A program made the translations under genes and the position numbers. Shown one piece after another: positions 44,961-57,167 of a DNA stretch of 64,000 nt. Every line of letters begins with the position of its first letter. Position 1 is the stretch's first letter. The notes under the pieces are model-generated. The model had not been told where the DNA came from. It made no database searches and saw only the letters and a program-made list of their open reading frames with translations. Source of the stretch: Ignelater luminosus (Eukaryota > Arthropoda > Insecta > Coleoptera > Elateridae). The stretch spans positions 60,235 through 124,234 of the forward strand of contig VTPC01090680.1 in assembly GCA_011009095.1 (NCBI GenBank), given 5' to 3'.

Positions 44961-46798
44961 TACAGGGTGGTCCAAGACCGCTCTAGTAAGATAATAGCTT
45001 TATGTTAGCAGATAGAAACAGATTGAGAGCAGAAAGCAATATAGTGCCTTTGGAAGCATAACTTAAAAATATTTTGAATTATACAGGGTGTTCGACTTGT
45101 TTGTGGCAGCATCTTATTTTATTTTTTCAAATGAAACACCTTGTATATTACTTCATTTTTGGATTCCCTATTACATTTAGATTCATTTTTATTAACCATA
45201 TGTTTGGTCTAAATTGCGACGTTTTCGAGATATTTAATATTTCTTGAAAAAACTTAGTTTTACAGTTTTAGAAATTTTGAAATATCTCTGGAACTAAACA
45301 GGATACGAAGATACGGTTTGATCATCGTGTCAAATACGGGTTGCTACATCAATTGTGTTACAAATGATTTTGTTAAAGATTACTATGGTCCCATTATGGA
45401 TCATTGAAAATGAAGATCTTCAATCAGGGATAACTTGATATTTTTAAATAGAACAATATGAAAATTTTTGTATAATCAGATTTAAAATTTAATTTTCTTT
45501 TATTTTTATTTAATGGTCTTTGTGTCTATCTGCGGTGGTTTAAGCGTTATTTTATAAAAACGTTAATTTTGTTAATTTAAACAACCACATTTAGTAAAGA
45601 GAGCTGTGCTTAAGAAACAGTAGTTGCAACTAACATTTGAATTATGCATACGTACATGTAAATTTATATATTTTTTGTGTTTTGAACAAAACAAAAAAAA
45701 GGAACTCTAGCAATTTTTAATAGAACAGTACCTACTACTACATTACATCTTGAAGGTCATCTTATAGGGCCATGACGATCAATTTATCGTTAATACGCAT
45801 TATTAAGATAGTTTGTAACGTGACGAATGCGCTGGTGCGCCGTCGTGTTGAAAAATTAGTATATTTTTTAAGCACAGCCTTCTGCTTACAAAATACAATA
45901 CAACAAAATACACTAATTTTTTAACACGATAACGCACCAGCGCATTCGTCACGTTACAAACCATCTTAATAATACGTATTGACGATGAATTGGTTGCCAT
46001 TGCCGTATAAGATGACCTGCAAGATGCAATGTAGTGGTAGGTACTGTTCTGCTAAAAATTGCTAGAGCTCCTTTCTTTTGTTTTGTTCAAAACACAAAAA
46101 AATACAAATGTAATGTACGTATGCATAATTCAAATGTTAGTTGCAACTACTGCTTCTAAGCACAGCCCTCTTTATTAAATGTGGTTATTTAAATTAACAA
46201 AATTAGCGTTATTATAAAATAACGCTTAAACCACCGCAGATAGACCCAAAGACTATTAAATAAAAATGAAAGAAAATTAAATTTTAAGTCTAATTATACA
46301 AAAACTATTTAAAAATACCAAGTTATCCATGATTGAAGATCTTCATTTTCAATAATTCATAATAGAACCATAGTAATCTTTAACAAAGTCATTTGTAACA
46401 CAATTGATGTAGCAGCCCATATTTGGCACGATGATCAAATCATATCTTCGTATCCTGTTTAGTTCCAGAGATATTTCAAAATTTCTAAAACAATGTAAAA
46501 CTAAATATTTTCAAGAAATATTAAATATCTCGAAACCGGCGCAATTTAGACCAAACATATGTTAATAAAAATGAATCTAAATGTAATAGGGAATCCAAAA
46601 ATGAAGTAATATACAGGGTGTTTTATTTGAGAAATTAAAGTAAGATGCTGCCACAAACAAGTCAAACACCCTGTATAATTCAATATATTTTTAGGTTATG
46701 TTTCCAGAGGTACTATGTCGCCCTGTGCTTTCAATTTGTTTCTACCTGCTAACATAAAGCTGTCATCTTACTAGAGCGGAATCTTGGACCACCCTGTA
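44961..46798. mobile_element. Palindromic TA-type MITE nest inserted in the Harbinger transposase
   Basis: The left end TACAGGGTGGTCCAAGA and the right end TCTTGGACCACCCTGTA are inverted copies flanked by TA (44959-44960 and 46799-46800). The outer arms are 121 and 123 bp (44961-45081, 46676-46798). Between them lies a second long palindrome, 45082-46675, with its own TACAGGGTG ends and TA flanks. The whole 1.84-kb stretch can fold on itself around about 45890. TA duplication plus CAGGGTG ends fit a Tc1/mariner-derived element. Confidence 0.85.
45082..46675. mobile_element. Inner 1.6-kb foldback element with arms of about 770 bp
   Basis: The ends are TACAGGGTGTTCGACTTG and CAAGTCAAACACCCTGTA, flanked by TA. 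The left half is an inverted near-copy of the right half almost to the centre, with only a few percent mismatch by eye, and a loop of about 40 bp at 45868-45910. Near each outer end a further AACACC(T/C)TGTATA motif, about 65 bp in, suggests a small MITE at the start of each arm. There is no transposase. Open frames inside are palindrome artefacts. Confidence 0.8.
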
Positions 46799-46800
46799 TA

Positions 46801-47086
46801 GCAGCATCATGTATTGATCCAGGATATCTTTCATTAACTGCTAATATTCTAAGATCAGCTTCACATATGACTTAGCAATTAATGCTGTGGTAGCCTTTTC
46901 TGTTAATGAAAAGCGGCCTGGGAATTCTTCATCTTCAGCAGAAGATGCTACAATTGCTATGTGCGTGCAATCAATAACACCAATTACACCTGCAAATTTG
47001 AATATTTCATAAAACCGAAGTTTATTATGCTGTTTTCCTTGATTCGTTGTTGGAAATTTAACCCAAGTATACGCAGACGCGCCCAT
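46801..47086 (-). pseudogene. HARBI1-like Harbinger transposase, middle part
   Basis: On the minus strand the frame from 47086 includes FAGVIGVIDCTHIAIV, with the first catalytic Asp, and FPGRFSLTEKATTAL. After a frame change near 46870 it continues ICEADLRILAVNERYPGSIH and then DAA, up to the MITE junction at 46800. Residues upstream of the first Asp are few, so the N-terminal half is gone. Joined across the MITE with one TA copy removed, the reading passes directly into MVNNSN of the C-terminal piece. Confidence 0.75.
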
Positions 47087-47285
47087 TTAAACGAATTCGA
47101 TGTGTACCTAACGAATGATGGACAGCTATCGTACGAAAACTCAAACGAAACGATCGTTCATCTAGCACCTTTACGATTTCGTTAAGCATTAAGAACCTAC
47201 TGAATACGAATTTATCAACTTTCTGAATTTTTAGTCATAACGTTTCGTTAAATGGTTACGAACTGCTTACTGAATAGCCATGTTA

Positions 47286-47890
47286 GTCGTCTATTATATA
47301 ACTTAATGACTGAGTTAAAAATGTGATAAGCTAAAGATACTTTACCTTAATATTTTTCTTTGTACGAAGGCTTCCTGCGCTGGGAAATCCCCAACGAAAA
47401 GTTTTGAACGCCCCCACGCTTGGCTGCTAACTAACAACTCCTTGGTTTTTTATGTGCTTTGTTCTTACTGCAAGAAACTCTCTCGGTCTTCGTGAACTAT
47501 AATTTTCTGAGAGTTATCGAACGAACACAATAATCCAATTTCCAATTGATTTTTGGTAAATCTAGTAGACAAATTTCTGGGAAGTGCAGTTAACCTTTCT
47601 GACTTACTTGTGTGTCGTAACGTTTACAATATGAGGGTCAAGTTATATAATGCGCTTTACTAGACGGGTATTCAAAATATTTGTTAAGGTATCGATAACT
47701 AGTTGCTAAATAGAATCAAGTTTTTGATATTTAAAACTTTATTTCAAAACCTGACTATCCATTCATCTTGTAAACTAGTTTAAGATACCACAACTTTTCC
47801 TAATAAGTCTATAGAACAAATAAAATGACCCTAAAGTGGTCTAAATGTCAAAGAAAACAGAAGAAATCACCATCTGATAAATTAAAAAAT
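47286..47890. other. Intergenic stretch without recognised gene
   Basis: No gene, RNA or repeat with clear ends was seen. A slightly GC-richer segment near 47375-47480 shows no coding support. Confidence 0.4.
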
Positions 47891-47895
47891 AAGCT

Positions 47896-47943
47896 AAACG
47901 TTTCATTTAATCAAACGTTTCATTTAATCAAACGTTTCATTTT
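47896..47943 (+). repeat. 17-bp minisatellite, nearly three copies
   Basis: The unit AAACGTTTCATTTAATC is repeated head to tail from 47896 (two full copies and most of a third), directly before a TACAGGGTG motif. Confidence 0.85.
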
Positions 47944-47948
47944 TAGAA

Positions 47949-48490
47949 TACAGGGTGATTGAGTTTTAGAAATATTTTTAATGAAATAATAAGAAGATGA
48001 GATACCTACCTAGTGAAACGTTGACTAATAAATGTTTTAAGTGAATCTGACTTTCAGGGTGCAACTTCAGAAAATATCCAATCGCTATCACTTTTCGGGC
48101 ACTTGACTTTTTGCAGCATTGGTCCTAGTGCCTCGATCGAGCACGTTTGCAGATACCTTAATTATAATATTGTTGGGAGAGGATCTAACCAACAATTAAA
48201 ACAAAAATTACCTCCGGCTCTTTCGAAAATATCGGCATATTCCTTATCCTATTACATTGCTCTCCAATACATTTTCGTAATCGCTTTATATTACCTATTG
48301 ATGGAATGAACACTAGACTACTCTTCAAGTGACTCGATATATAATAATCAAAATTGCTTAAACAGGCGAGTGTTGAAATTACAAATTTTATTACTGTTAT
48401 TTCGAAAATAAAGAAAAAATATTACAGTCCCTTTTTGAATTGTGTATCGGCTGATGACTTCTGAGATAATTTTTCAAGACGCCCTGTATA
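47949..48490. repeat. TACAGGG-flanked segment with dispersed repeat copy 2
   Basis: The left boundary TACAGGGTGATTGAG lies at about 47949, and a matching CGCCCTGTA lies at about 48482-48490. Inside, 47991-48186 is the second copy of the repeat at 33635-34443, here uninterrupted. The open frame at 48103-48309 is not recognised as a gene. Confidence 0.5.
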
Positions 48491-49062
48491 GGGTGATCTT
48501 TATTAAATACAAAATAAAATGTTTTTGAATTATTTACTAATTCAAGCAAACGATGATAGCATTTTTTTACATAATATGATTTTTTTTTTGTTTTTTATAA
48601 GAATTTTTAGTAGAAAAGACCTAGTTGAATGTTTGCTTAGTTTTCAAACACCCGGATCTTTAATTTTGTAATTATGCAATACACATTTGTTAATTCTATA
48701 TAATTTCTCACAAACACTTTTAATTTCCGCCTCTTAAAAAAAGTCTAATTACCATACTATACGGATAATTTAAAAGTTTTTAATCTTAAGGCTAACTTTC
48801 AACAATAAAATAAATTACAGTTTACTTTTTGACTAAATATAGAAGTGGTGGGAGAATTCTATTCTGAAAGATGAGAAAGTTATATAAGAAACGGTGGATT
48901 ATTCACTACAACGTATATTATATAAAATTTATTTGAAGAAGATTTAAATTTCTCTCACCATTGAATTTATTTTTTTTGAACTTTCTATTTTCTTAAAATT
49001 TACCTACATGATTGCGAAAGATAATCATGCATAAGTTATAAAATCTCTCAAATATTCTGTAA
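48491..49062. other. AT-rich spacer downstream of GMC-2
   Basis: No gene or repeat recognised. It lies between repeat debris and the candidate polyA site of the GMC gene. Confidence 0.4.
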
Positions 49063-49068
49063 TTTATT
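49063..49068 (-). terminator. Candidate polyA signal of GMC-2
   Basis: AATAAA on the minus strand (TTTATT on plus), about 255 bp after the stop codon at 49323-49325. Other A-rich variants occur nearby, so the choice is tentative. Confidence 0.3.
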
Positions 49069-49322
49069 AAAATCAAATTATATTATTATGATAATATTGA
49101 CAATAAAATAACATGTTACATACATTAGTAATACTTAACTAAAACTGTTTTTGACTAGTAAAATCACTTTTTCATTAGGTTGTATTGTATTGGTTGGTAT
49201 TCAACTGATGAGTGGATTGTCTGTCACTGGTTTACACATTTTGATTTAAAGATTGCTACGAAATAGATGATTCTATAAATATTTTTGCACTTCGAACTTT
49301 ATACAGAATTATTTTATCGTTT

Positions 49323-52300
49323 TTACGCCGATTTTCTTCCATGTAACCAATCTTCCTTTATCATATCCGCGCCTTTTTCTCCAATCATAATAGTTGGTGC
49401 ATTTGTATTTCCACTTACGATAGCGGGCATGATGGAAGCATCAATAACTCTTAAATTACCTATACCGTACACCCTTAACCGCGGATCAACAACGGCATCA
49501 GGATCATTTGCAGGTCCCATTTTGGCCGTGGATGTTGGATGATAGATCGTAAAAGTAAAGTGTCGAATACTACATTCCCAGTATTCGTCTGAATCGAAAG
49601 GATACTGTTTACATCCCGGAAATGCTATCTTATGAGGTCTTGAATTAAATCTTTGGAATGCTGCTGTATTTGAAACATTTAAGCCAATTCTAATACCGTC
49701 AATCAAAACTGCAACATCTTCTTTGTGGGTAAAATAGTTGGGGTTTATATCTGGATATACGCGTGGATCTGTAGATTTTAATCTCACCCATCCTGTACTT
49801 TTAGGCCTGAGTAGAAGTGGTAATATAGACCAACTTTCTGCGTTAGCTATAGGTTTATATACAGTATTATAAACACTATCTCTTAAACCAGTTATTTGCT
49901 TTACTCGGTCACCATCAGAATTAACACTGCTACCAGCAAAATGAAACTGTACATCCGGCCAACTCCCTGATTTTGGTGCATATTTAGTATTGACGAATGC
50001 AAGACCTTCAACACCTAAAGAAGTAAGTGGCCCTCTCTCGTTGAAAATATATTCCATTGCAACACCAAAATTTTGAAAACGCTCTTTTTTGAAAGATATG
50101 GGATCATCGATCATAAATGTAAATCCTCCCAGACCAACATGATCTTGTAGATTATGACCAACTTTTAAGTCACTTAACACTGTTATACCAAAACTTTCCA
50201 AATGATCTTTTGGTCCTACTCCTGATAGCATTAACAATTGCGGAGTACTTAGAGCACCAGCAGACAAAACAACTTCTCTTTTTGCTCGTACAGCAAAAGG
50301 GCGATTGTTTTTTGTAAATTTAACTCCGTATGCCATTTTTGTGTTTGGATCAATTAAGACTTGCGTCGCCTGAGAATGCATCGCAATGTGTAGATTTCTT
50401 CTTAATCTTACGGGCCTTAAAAACGCTTTAGCCGTAGAGCAACGTGAACCTCTTCTTATCGTCCCTTGTGCAATCATGAAACCGGTTTGTAATTCACCGT
50501 TACAATCCCGTATCTGATAACCTAATTCTTTTCCGGCTTGCAGAAATGCTATAGCTAATGGTGTTCGCCAGGGCGATTCTTGTACTGTTAGATATCCTCC
50601 GGTACTGTGGTATTTGGTGCGTTGTAAGTAAGGGTTGCGATTGTCTTCAGACTTTAAAAAATATGGCAAAACGTTTTGATAAGACCAGCCTGGATTTCCT
50701 AGGGATTCCCAAAGGTCGTAGTCGTGTCGATTCCCTCTGACGTAGATCATGGCATTTATTGTACTGGAACCACCTAATACCTGCAACATTTGGCATAATA
50801 ATAATTTATAATACTTGTTTTGCGTACAAAAATGATTATGTAACAGAAATGAAAGCTGTGAAATAGAGTATACGGACGCCCTGTATATTTAGAAACGTTT
50901 CCTCTTGTCTAATAATATTTTTTGCTTTAAATTTTTGTTAGGAAAATAGTCTAAGTTGCAACAAAGAAATCTGTATGAAGATATTGTTTGTTGTAAGCAA
51001 ACTGCACCAGACTAGTCAGTTGACAAACTTGGTCGTGGATAAGGAATTCTAATAGAAACAAAAAGTTTAATTCTAATTTAAAATGACCATTGTTTCACAA
51101 CAAAAGAAAATCTAAGTGAGACATGTTATAGTTTAAAATGAACTGAAACAGTAGATTCCTAATGTAAAGTCTTACATACACCGTTTTGGAGATACAGGGG
51201 GTCAAAATATAATTCAGAATAATATCTTGTTTCCCTAATATTTTCAAGAAAAAATATTGAAATGGAATTTTTTACATTTTGCTTATACAGTGTGGCCACA
51301 TTTCGATTCTCACTGTTGTAATTTCGGAAATTGTAAGAGATACGTAGTCGATTAAATTAGAAAAGATTTGGCTATTTTGGAGATCAGTTTACTTATAATT
51401 TTGTTTTTTCAAAAAAGTCCACGGCTTACTAGATATTTGCTAAAAACGAAATTATCTTATTTTTTTTAAGTGAAATATCTCAGGAACGAGCAAAGATAGA
51501 AAATAACAGCAAAGAGGGTGTTTTAGAGAATTTACTCCAAAACACAAAAAAATTATTTTCACAATTGTCTTTTGTTTTACTTCGGCAGTGAAACGTAAAT
51601 CCAAATTTTTTGTAATGGAACGTCTACTTGATTTCCATATTACTGAACTGCACGCCTTTAATGTTTTTCAGTGATACATGGTTTGACATAGCTATTCTTT
51701 TGTTTTACCTAGTTATGAAGTGAAAACCATTTTTCATCATAGTGTGCCATGACATCTAACACACAAAGTCGTGGAGTTTTATCAAAGAAATTCATTTGTT
51801 ATGCAAAAATTGCTAAAACAAAATAAATACGCTTTTATGGGGCATTAGCTACTTATTTGATGCTATCTGTGAATGCTCAGTAAAGTATCTTAAAAGCGTC
51901 ATTTATTTTTTTTAGCAATTGTTACATAACAAATGTAATTTATCTGACAAAAACCAATGATTTTCATATGTTTAAAGCCATCGCACACTAAGTGGGAAAT
52001 GCTTTTTATTAAAAAAAAGATAATTTCGTTTTTAGCAAATATATAGTAAGCCGTGAACTTTTTTGAAAGAACAAAAGCATAAGTAAACTGATCTCCAAAA
52101 TAGCCAAATCTTTTCTAATTTAACCGACTTCGTATCTCTTACAATTTCCGAGATCCTAATAGTGAGCGTCGAAATGTGGACACACTGTATTTCAAAAACA
52201 ACCTTTAGTAATAAAGTGAATATCTGTACATGATTTGTACTCTATGGTGTCTGCTATTATAATGAATCTTTGTAATCAGTCATGATCGCAGTGAGATGTA

Positions 52301-55300
52301 GACGCTTTTTCATGACATGCTTTGTTTTCGAATAATATCGGATTTTCCGAAATCGTGCAAAAATTTACTTAAAGGTTTCTTGTTTTGTGTTAGGAGATTA
52401 ATACCGTAGAGTACTGCTATTCTTTACCCCGTATTCTTTACTTTTCAAAGAACCCATTACAATAAAGTGAATGTTCTTACTTGTAAATCGATTGAATTTG
52501 ATAAATTCTCAAAATTGTGTATCAGTGTGTAAAGCATAAAATACTACCTTTCCTCTTGGCCAATTACATCTGTCACCAATCATTGCAAGACAGTACGGGG
52601 AATCACCCGGTGGTGAGGTTTGGTACATCCAATCCATTTCCGACATTTGTACATATCCCGATAAAGCTGGTATGTCCGAGATTTCATTTTCATCACCTCC
52701 AGCTTCCAACAATAATACAGTCCAATTAGATATTTCCGATAACCTTGAAGCTACCACAGCACCTGCCGAACCTCCACCTACTACTATAAAATCGTATTCA
52801 GGATATATCTAGAACAGGAAAAAAGAATAGATTACAACATGCATATTCAAAATTATTATCTAATGCATGTACATTATTAGGTAATTGCAGTCATTGCAAA
52901 ATTCTTTCAGTGATCCTGTCTTCTATCTAACAATTAGATTTCTTCATGAAATACTAGAACAATTAACAATTGCATAATGTGATGCGCATTATACAAAAAG
53001 AAATAATTATGTAATTTTAGGTTGTGTTAAAAATTGTTCCTTAGACGGCTATTGTCTTTTAGCAGTTTAAAGATAAATAATTTTTATGGAAATGTATGAT
53101 AATAGTTGCCAGCTATCGTAAACAATTCAAGATGGTTAAGTTACCGTCATTCAAATTCCATTGATGATAAAATCCAACTCAAATTTTTCATTAACCGTAA
53201 AGAAGAATCTTCTTAATTTCGTCTAATTGTAATTTAATTATTTCTCTTAAAACGGGAAGCTCCGGAACCTCTCTTCGGCTTAAGTGAAACTTGAAAATCT
53301 TAACGAACCATGAATTTAATTAGTCAGTTCGTTAAGTAAACATAGAGAGAAGTCTACGTTTATTGAATTTATTATTTCACTGTTAACGCTTTGATAATTA
53401 ACATAATACTAAATGAAATTCTAACTTTACTTTTTGCATAATTTGCTGCATTTACGTAGATCTTTTTTTGAACAAATCGGCAACTCTAGCATTTTCTTTA
53501 AATGCAGTAAATGCAAAATTAATTAAATTCCTCATTTCTTTTTATGATATCGCAATTAATTTTCATTTATTCTTTAATATTCACTCCTCTTGTTTCCCGA
53601 CGAATTTGTAATTCTAATGAACTTAAACGTTCAGGATGTTTTGTACTTACATTTCCTTAGTGCATTAAAGAATTTGCAGTCAGGTAGAAAGCAGAAATTT
53701 ATTACATTCAGTATTTTTCCTTGATATCAGTTTTAGAAGATTTTTAGTAAGTAACTATTTTTACATAATTACAATGTGAGATGTAATAAATTATAATAAT
53801 TATAATACTGTTTTTGCACGATCGCTTGTAAATTAAACTTTTTTTTTTACTATTTTCTTTAAAAGTATCTCAGTGTGCAGGTTTCATTTAACTCTAATTC
53901 ATCTCGAGTCACTTTATAAATTAATGTTTAATTTTGTAGCAATTTTTCTACTTCGAGATTAATTGTTTTTTGTATATTTAAAAATCGAGATCCAGGCTTA
54001 ATGAAACGTAAACTTACGTAAGCTTTGCTTATTGGCAGAAGATTTTCGTATTTGGTAGCGTGAAAGAGTATTTTAACAGAAACTTTCATCTTAACCTAAG
54101 AATTGTTTAGAAATCTTTGGGGATACTGTGATGACTGGAAAAACTTGATTGATCATTGATACAGTCGTTGCTAGAAGTCTGCTATATTGATGTAACTGTA
54201 ACAGTTACAAGAATCTTCAATTCTAATACTTTTGCAGGCTGTATCTTTGTATCTGTAGAACTCAACTGTCTAGATTCTGGCGAACAGGCAACAATGGCAG
54301 TAAACGGGGACCTATTTAACTAGAATTTATTGTGCCCATGGCAAGACTTATCTTTGGTGTCGCTTTTGCCCAAACGATTTTCTAAGTGTGCCGGTTTGTA
54401 CTAAAGGGACAGATACTATGTTACTTTTAGTTTATTTTACAACGTTCTGCATATTTTTGCTATTTTGGAAGTTTCTTTTTTCTGAACGATTTTCCGTCCC
54501 CTGAATTCAGCCCTCATAACTTTCGCCACCTTCACCATCTCCTTGTAATGGTGTTGGCAGTAACAGCAAAATTTCTAAACTCTGCGATGTCCTAGAATGA
54601 AATTCAGTTCGAAATGACAACACCATAAAAATATGAAATGACCAATAATATGATAATTGACGAATGAAAAGAATATTAATGAATTAGAATCACAGGTTCA
54701 TCGGAATAGATTGGAGTTTCAGTTCCTAAACTGATATATCGTACCGCGAGGTTGCATTTCGAAATGAAAGATATCAGTAGATGATCAGATGATGTGACCT
54801 CAAATGTTCCGATGTACATCGGCATGCGTGAAGGTTGTTTCCTATATTCTACAGACTGCATACTCCATCAATCTATAAGCATCCTTTGACGCTCACTCTG
54901 CATTTGAACCCCATATAGTGATACCAAAAACAACAAGATTTAGCCTTGGAATCGCAGTGAAATATGAACCTATAGTACAAATTAGGTTTTTGTAAGCTGA
55001 CAATGTGTACAATACTATTTACTGGGAAGAAGTGAAAACTCAGTGCAAAATCTCCGTTCTGACTTTTTCTTGAGATTCTAACCAGTCAAAGATCTCCTTC
55101 AAAAATACATCTTGTAAATGTATCAGATATACAGTGTTTAAAAAAGTATTTCCTTAATGACTACATTATTAGAAAATACACAAAAAATCTAAAATGGATG
55201 CACCATTTTTGGATGAAATCGAATTTTCAAAGGTGTTGTAATATCAAAATTTAAATTTCCCTGTTTTTCTAGTATCCCTGAAACAGTATGCATATGCCAG

Positions 55301-57050
55301 TTGATTTGTGTATGGGGTTAGATGGTGGCTACTTTCAACATGTGCTTTAAATTATTACCAAATATCTCAAAAATGAAAAATTGTTTCTTAACTGTAAAAC
55401 AATAAAATTACCTACAGCATATCTCTAAAACAACACCAATACATTCCTTACGTCAGAATGGGTCTGAAGAACTCAAATTTGTCAAATTCCTAAAAAAAGT
55501 TTTTGCTATTAAAGCGTTGCAAGCTATACCATTGTATTTTTCTCTGGTTAACTCATGTGACTGACTTCTAGAGTATAGCAGAAATCCGAGCAATAACAAT
55601 AAAACATACTAGGAAACACATTTTCATAATCTTCTCCAAAACCATACGTCTTAGAGATATAAAACGCGTACTTCTTTGTGTTTACTGTTACTCTTGGTTT
55701 TTTGAAACTTCATACAAATTTTTTTTTAAGAAAATATATTTTGCATTGAGACAAGCTTTATGAGAGATGATTGACCAAATATCATAAAATTATAAAATGC
55801 TGTTTTTTTGGGAAATCTGAAAGATGTTAGTTTTCGATGAACTTTCGATCTTCTGTATATCAGAAATAGCGTTTTTGGGCCCATGTTTATAAGGAACTTG
55901 TTTTCTTGTTTTGACACAAGGAATACATTCTAGACTTTCTGCCATGTATTTCTGAAACACTCTCTATGCACATAATTGTCAAAGGCATAAATAAGCATGT
56001 TGTTACGGCAATAGCTAACTTGATTCTAGGGTTTAACTAGAAACCATAATCGTTATAAGTACATGGTAAATGTACATTACGATTAATATAAATTATAATA
56101 AATTCTTAGCAAAACTCAAATCTTCGAACTGCTTCTAACATTGTAGTCTGAATTGTTGATGGTGATAAGACGAAACTGAAGCAACCTTGTTCAGTAGTAG
56201 TAAAAGGGCAGGTACAAGCAAATACCGCCAGGAAAACGATTGGCAAAATATGGAAAGATGAAAAGATATGCCATGTAGTTTACTATTGCAACGCAGTATC
56301 CACCAACATTAGAAGAAGGACAAAATTTAATTGATCATAGAACAGAGAAAATATTAACAACAGATAGAGAAATTAAAATACCGCCAGATCTTTAAACAAG
56401 ACATCGAAGTATGCTATGAACACAATTCAGCAATAACCAGTATTATGTAACTACTGACGAAATATGTATGGTCGTCTTATTTAATTTTGGACACAAACTA
56501 TTATGGTTAGAGACGTGCCCATCCGAACTGAACTATGACAGCGCCACTGTTTCTGGTTTATTTAGATTTACATGCGTCGTAGAGTTAATATATAGTATGG
56601 CGCAAAATACATTTTTGGGACATATTGTTGATTTGCAAACTTGAAAATCATGATCCGTTGTCAAAAGAATATAAACTGGAAATCTGAATTCAGATCTATA
56701 ATTGTTGTTCTTCTAACTGGATTCTTTATCTTGAGTTTTGAACAGACAAATCTTATAAATCGTCTGAATTGTAAAGATACAGTCATAAACTTCAAGTTTG
56801 AATTTCATCTTCTAACATACATAGGCATATTCTACAGTCATAAAGTATTAATTGGTTCGATTACAATTATTTCGTAATTACTTACCCTCCTAGCATCAAC
56901 AGGATGAGATTCCGGATCAAATGAAGAATATCTCATAAATGTCAAACCAATAGCAAATATTGGTAATAACCCAGCGATAGCTAAAGGATTTCCACCAAGC
57001 CCAACTGCAAAATTAGCTACCTGGGCCAAAGATGCAATTATGGATGACAT
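49323..57050 (-). CDS. GMC oxidoreductase (glucose dehydrogenase [FAD, quinone]-like), three exons
   Basis: Exons: 57050-56886 (55 codons, donor AGG|GTAAGT), 52808-52548 (87 codons, acceptor CTGTTCTAG, donor AAG|GTAGTA) and 50780-49323 (485 codons plus stop, acceptor TGTTGCAG). Both introns are phase 0, giving a 627-aa protein. The first ATG in frame is 57050-57048. Exon 1 encodes a hydrophobic N-terminus (about residues 20-38, [16 protein letters not shown]), likely a secretory signal or anchor. Exon 2 carries the FAD Rossmann motif GGGSAG (about 66-71). Exon 3 starts at the first GMC signature (VLGGSS, 143-148) and holds the catalytic pair, His556 ([10 protein letters not shown]) and Asn600 (SGNTNAPT). 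Domain order and length match GMC-1, to which it is clearly paralogous. Intron 2 contains a MITE; intron 1 is about 4.1 kb. The frame is intact. The substrate is unknown. Insect relatives act on sugars, ecdysone or defence compounds. Confidence 0.93.
51288..52187. mobile_element. 900-bp MITE, copy B, inside intron 2 of GMC-2
   Basis: The ends are CAGTGTGGCCACATTTCGAT and its imperfect reverse complement, flanked by TA (51286-51287 and 52188-52189). It shares TIRs and interior with the element at 32739-33484, but the central part is in the opposite orientation and about 150 bp longer. It lies between the donor at 52547 and the acceptor at 50781 and does not touch either splice site. Confidence 0.85.
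52809..56885 (-). other. Intron 1 of GMC-2, about 4.1 kb
   Basis: AT-rich intron bounded by GTAAGT at 56885-56880 and AG at 52810-52809. It contains no recognised gene. A repeat-like segment from about 55131 (TACAGTGTTTAAAAAAGTAT) to about 55966 (GTATTTCTGAAACACTCT) has weakly matching ends and may be an old MITE. A small open frame at 54676-54861 (minus) has no support as an exon. Confidence 0.6.
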
Positions 57051-57167
57051 CACTATTCTTTCCAATCAATTAAATAATAGCTCTCTTCATGTACTGGTCT
57101 GAAAACACTCTCTTTTACTAACACTTTTAAATAATTATGAAAATACCCTTTTAAAGAAAGGTAAAAT
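57051..57167 (-). other. Very short interval between two same-strand genes
   Basis: 117 bp separate the stop codon of the 127-aa gene from the GMC-2 ATG. The interval includes TTTTCAG at 57105-57099, which could be a 3' splice site for a GMC-2 leader exon beginning at 57098. A short upstream frame (ATG AAG AGA ...) stops before the GMC-2 start. No canonical AATAAA for the upstream gene is evident in this interval. Confidence 0.4.

Larger units (their letters stand above)
43977..47282 (-). mobile_element. PIF/Harbinger DNA transposon, split by a nested MITE
   Basis: The left terminus CAGCCCTATTCTGTAA and the right terminus (reverse-complemented) CATGGCTATTCAGTAA match at 12 of 16 positions and are flanked by TTA on both sides. 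Inside, the minus strand carries two pieces of a HARBI1-like DDE nuclease, separated by a 1838-bp palindromic insertion at 44961-46798. Without the insertion the element would be about 1.47 kb. No Myb/SANT partner gene is present and the N-terminal part of the nuclease is missing, so it was probably a non-autonomous derivative already. Confidence 0.8.

Noticed and set aside
45803-46000. Open frame with IFQHDGAPAHSSR, a mariner-like phrase
   Set aside because: HDGAPAH resembles a mariner-type catalytic region, but the frame spans the loop of a near-perfect palindrome, its N-terminal half is the inverted copy of its C-terminal half, and no other transposase motif is nearby. At most a trace of mariner coding sequence lies in the loop.
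54676-54861. 61-codon minus-strand frame inside GMC-2 intron 1
   Set aside because: No acceptor or donor in phase and no GMC or other motif.
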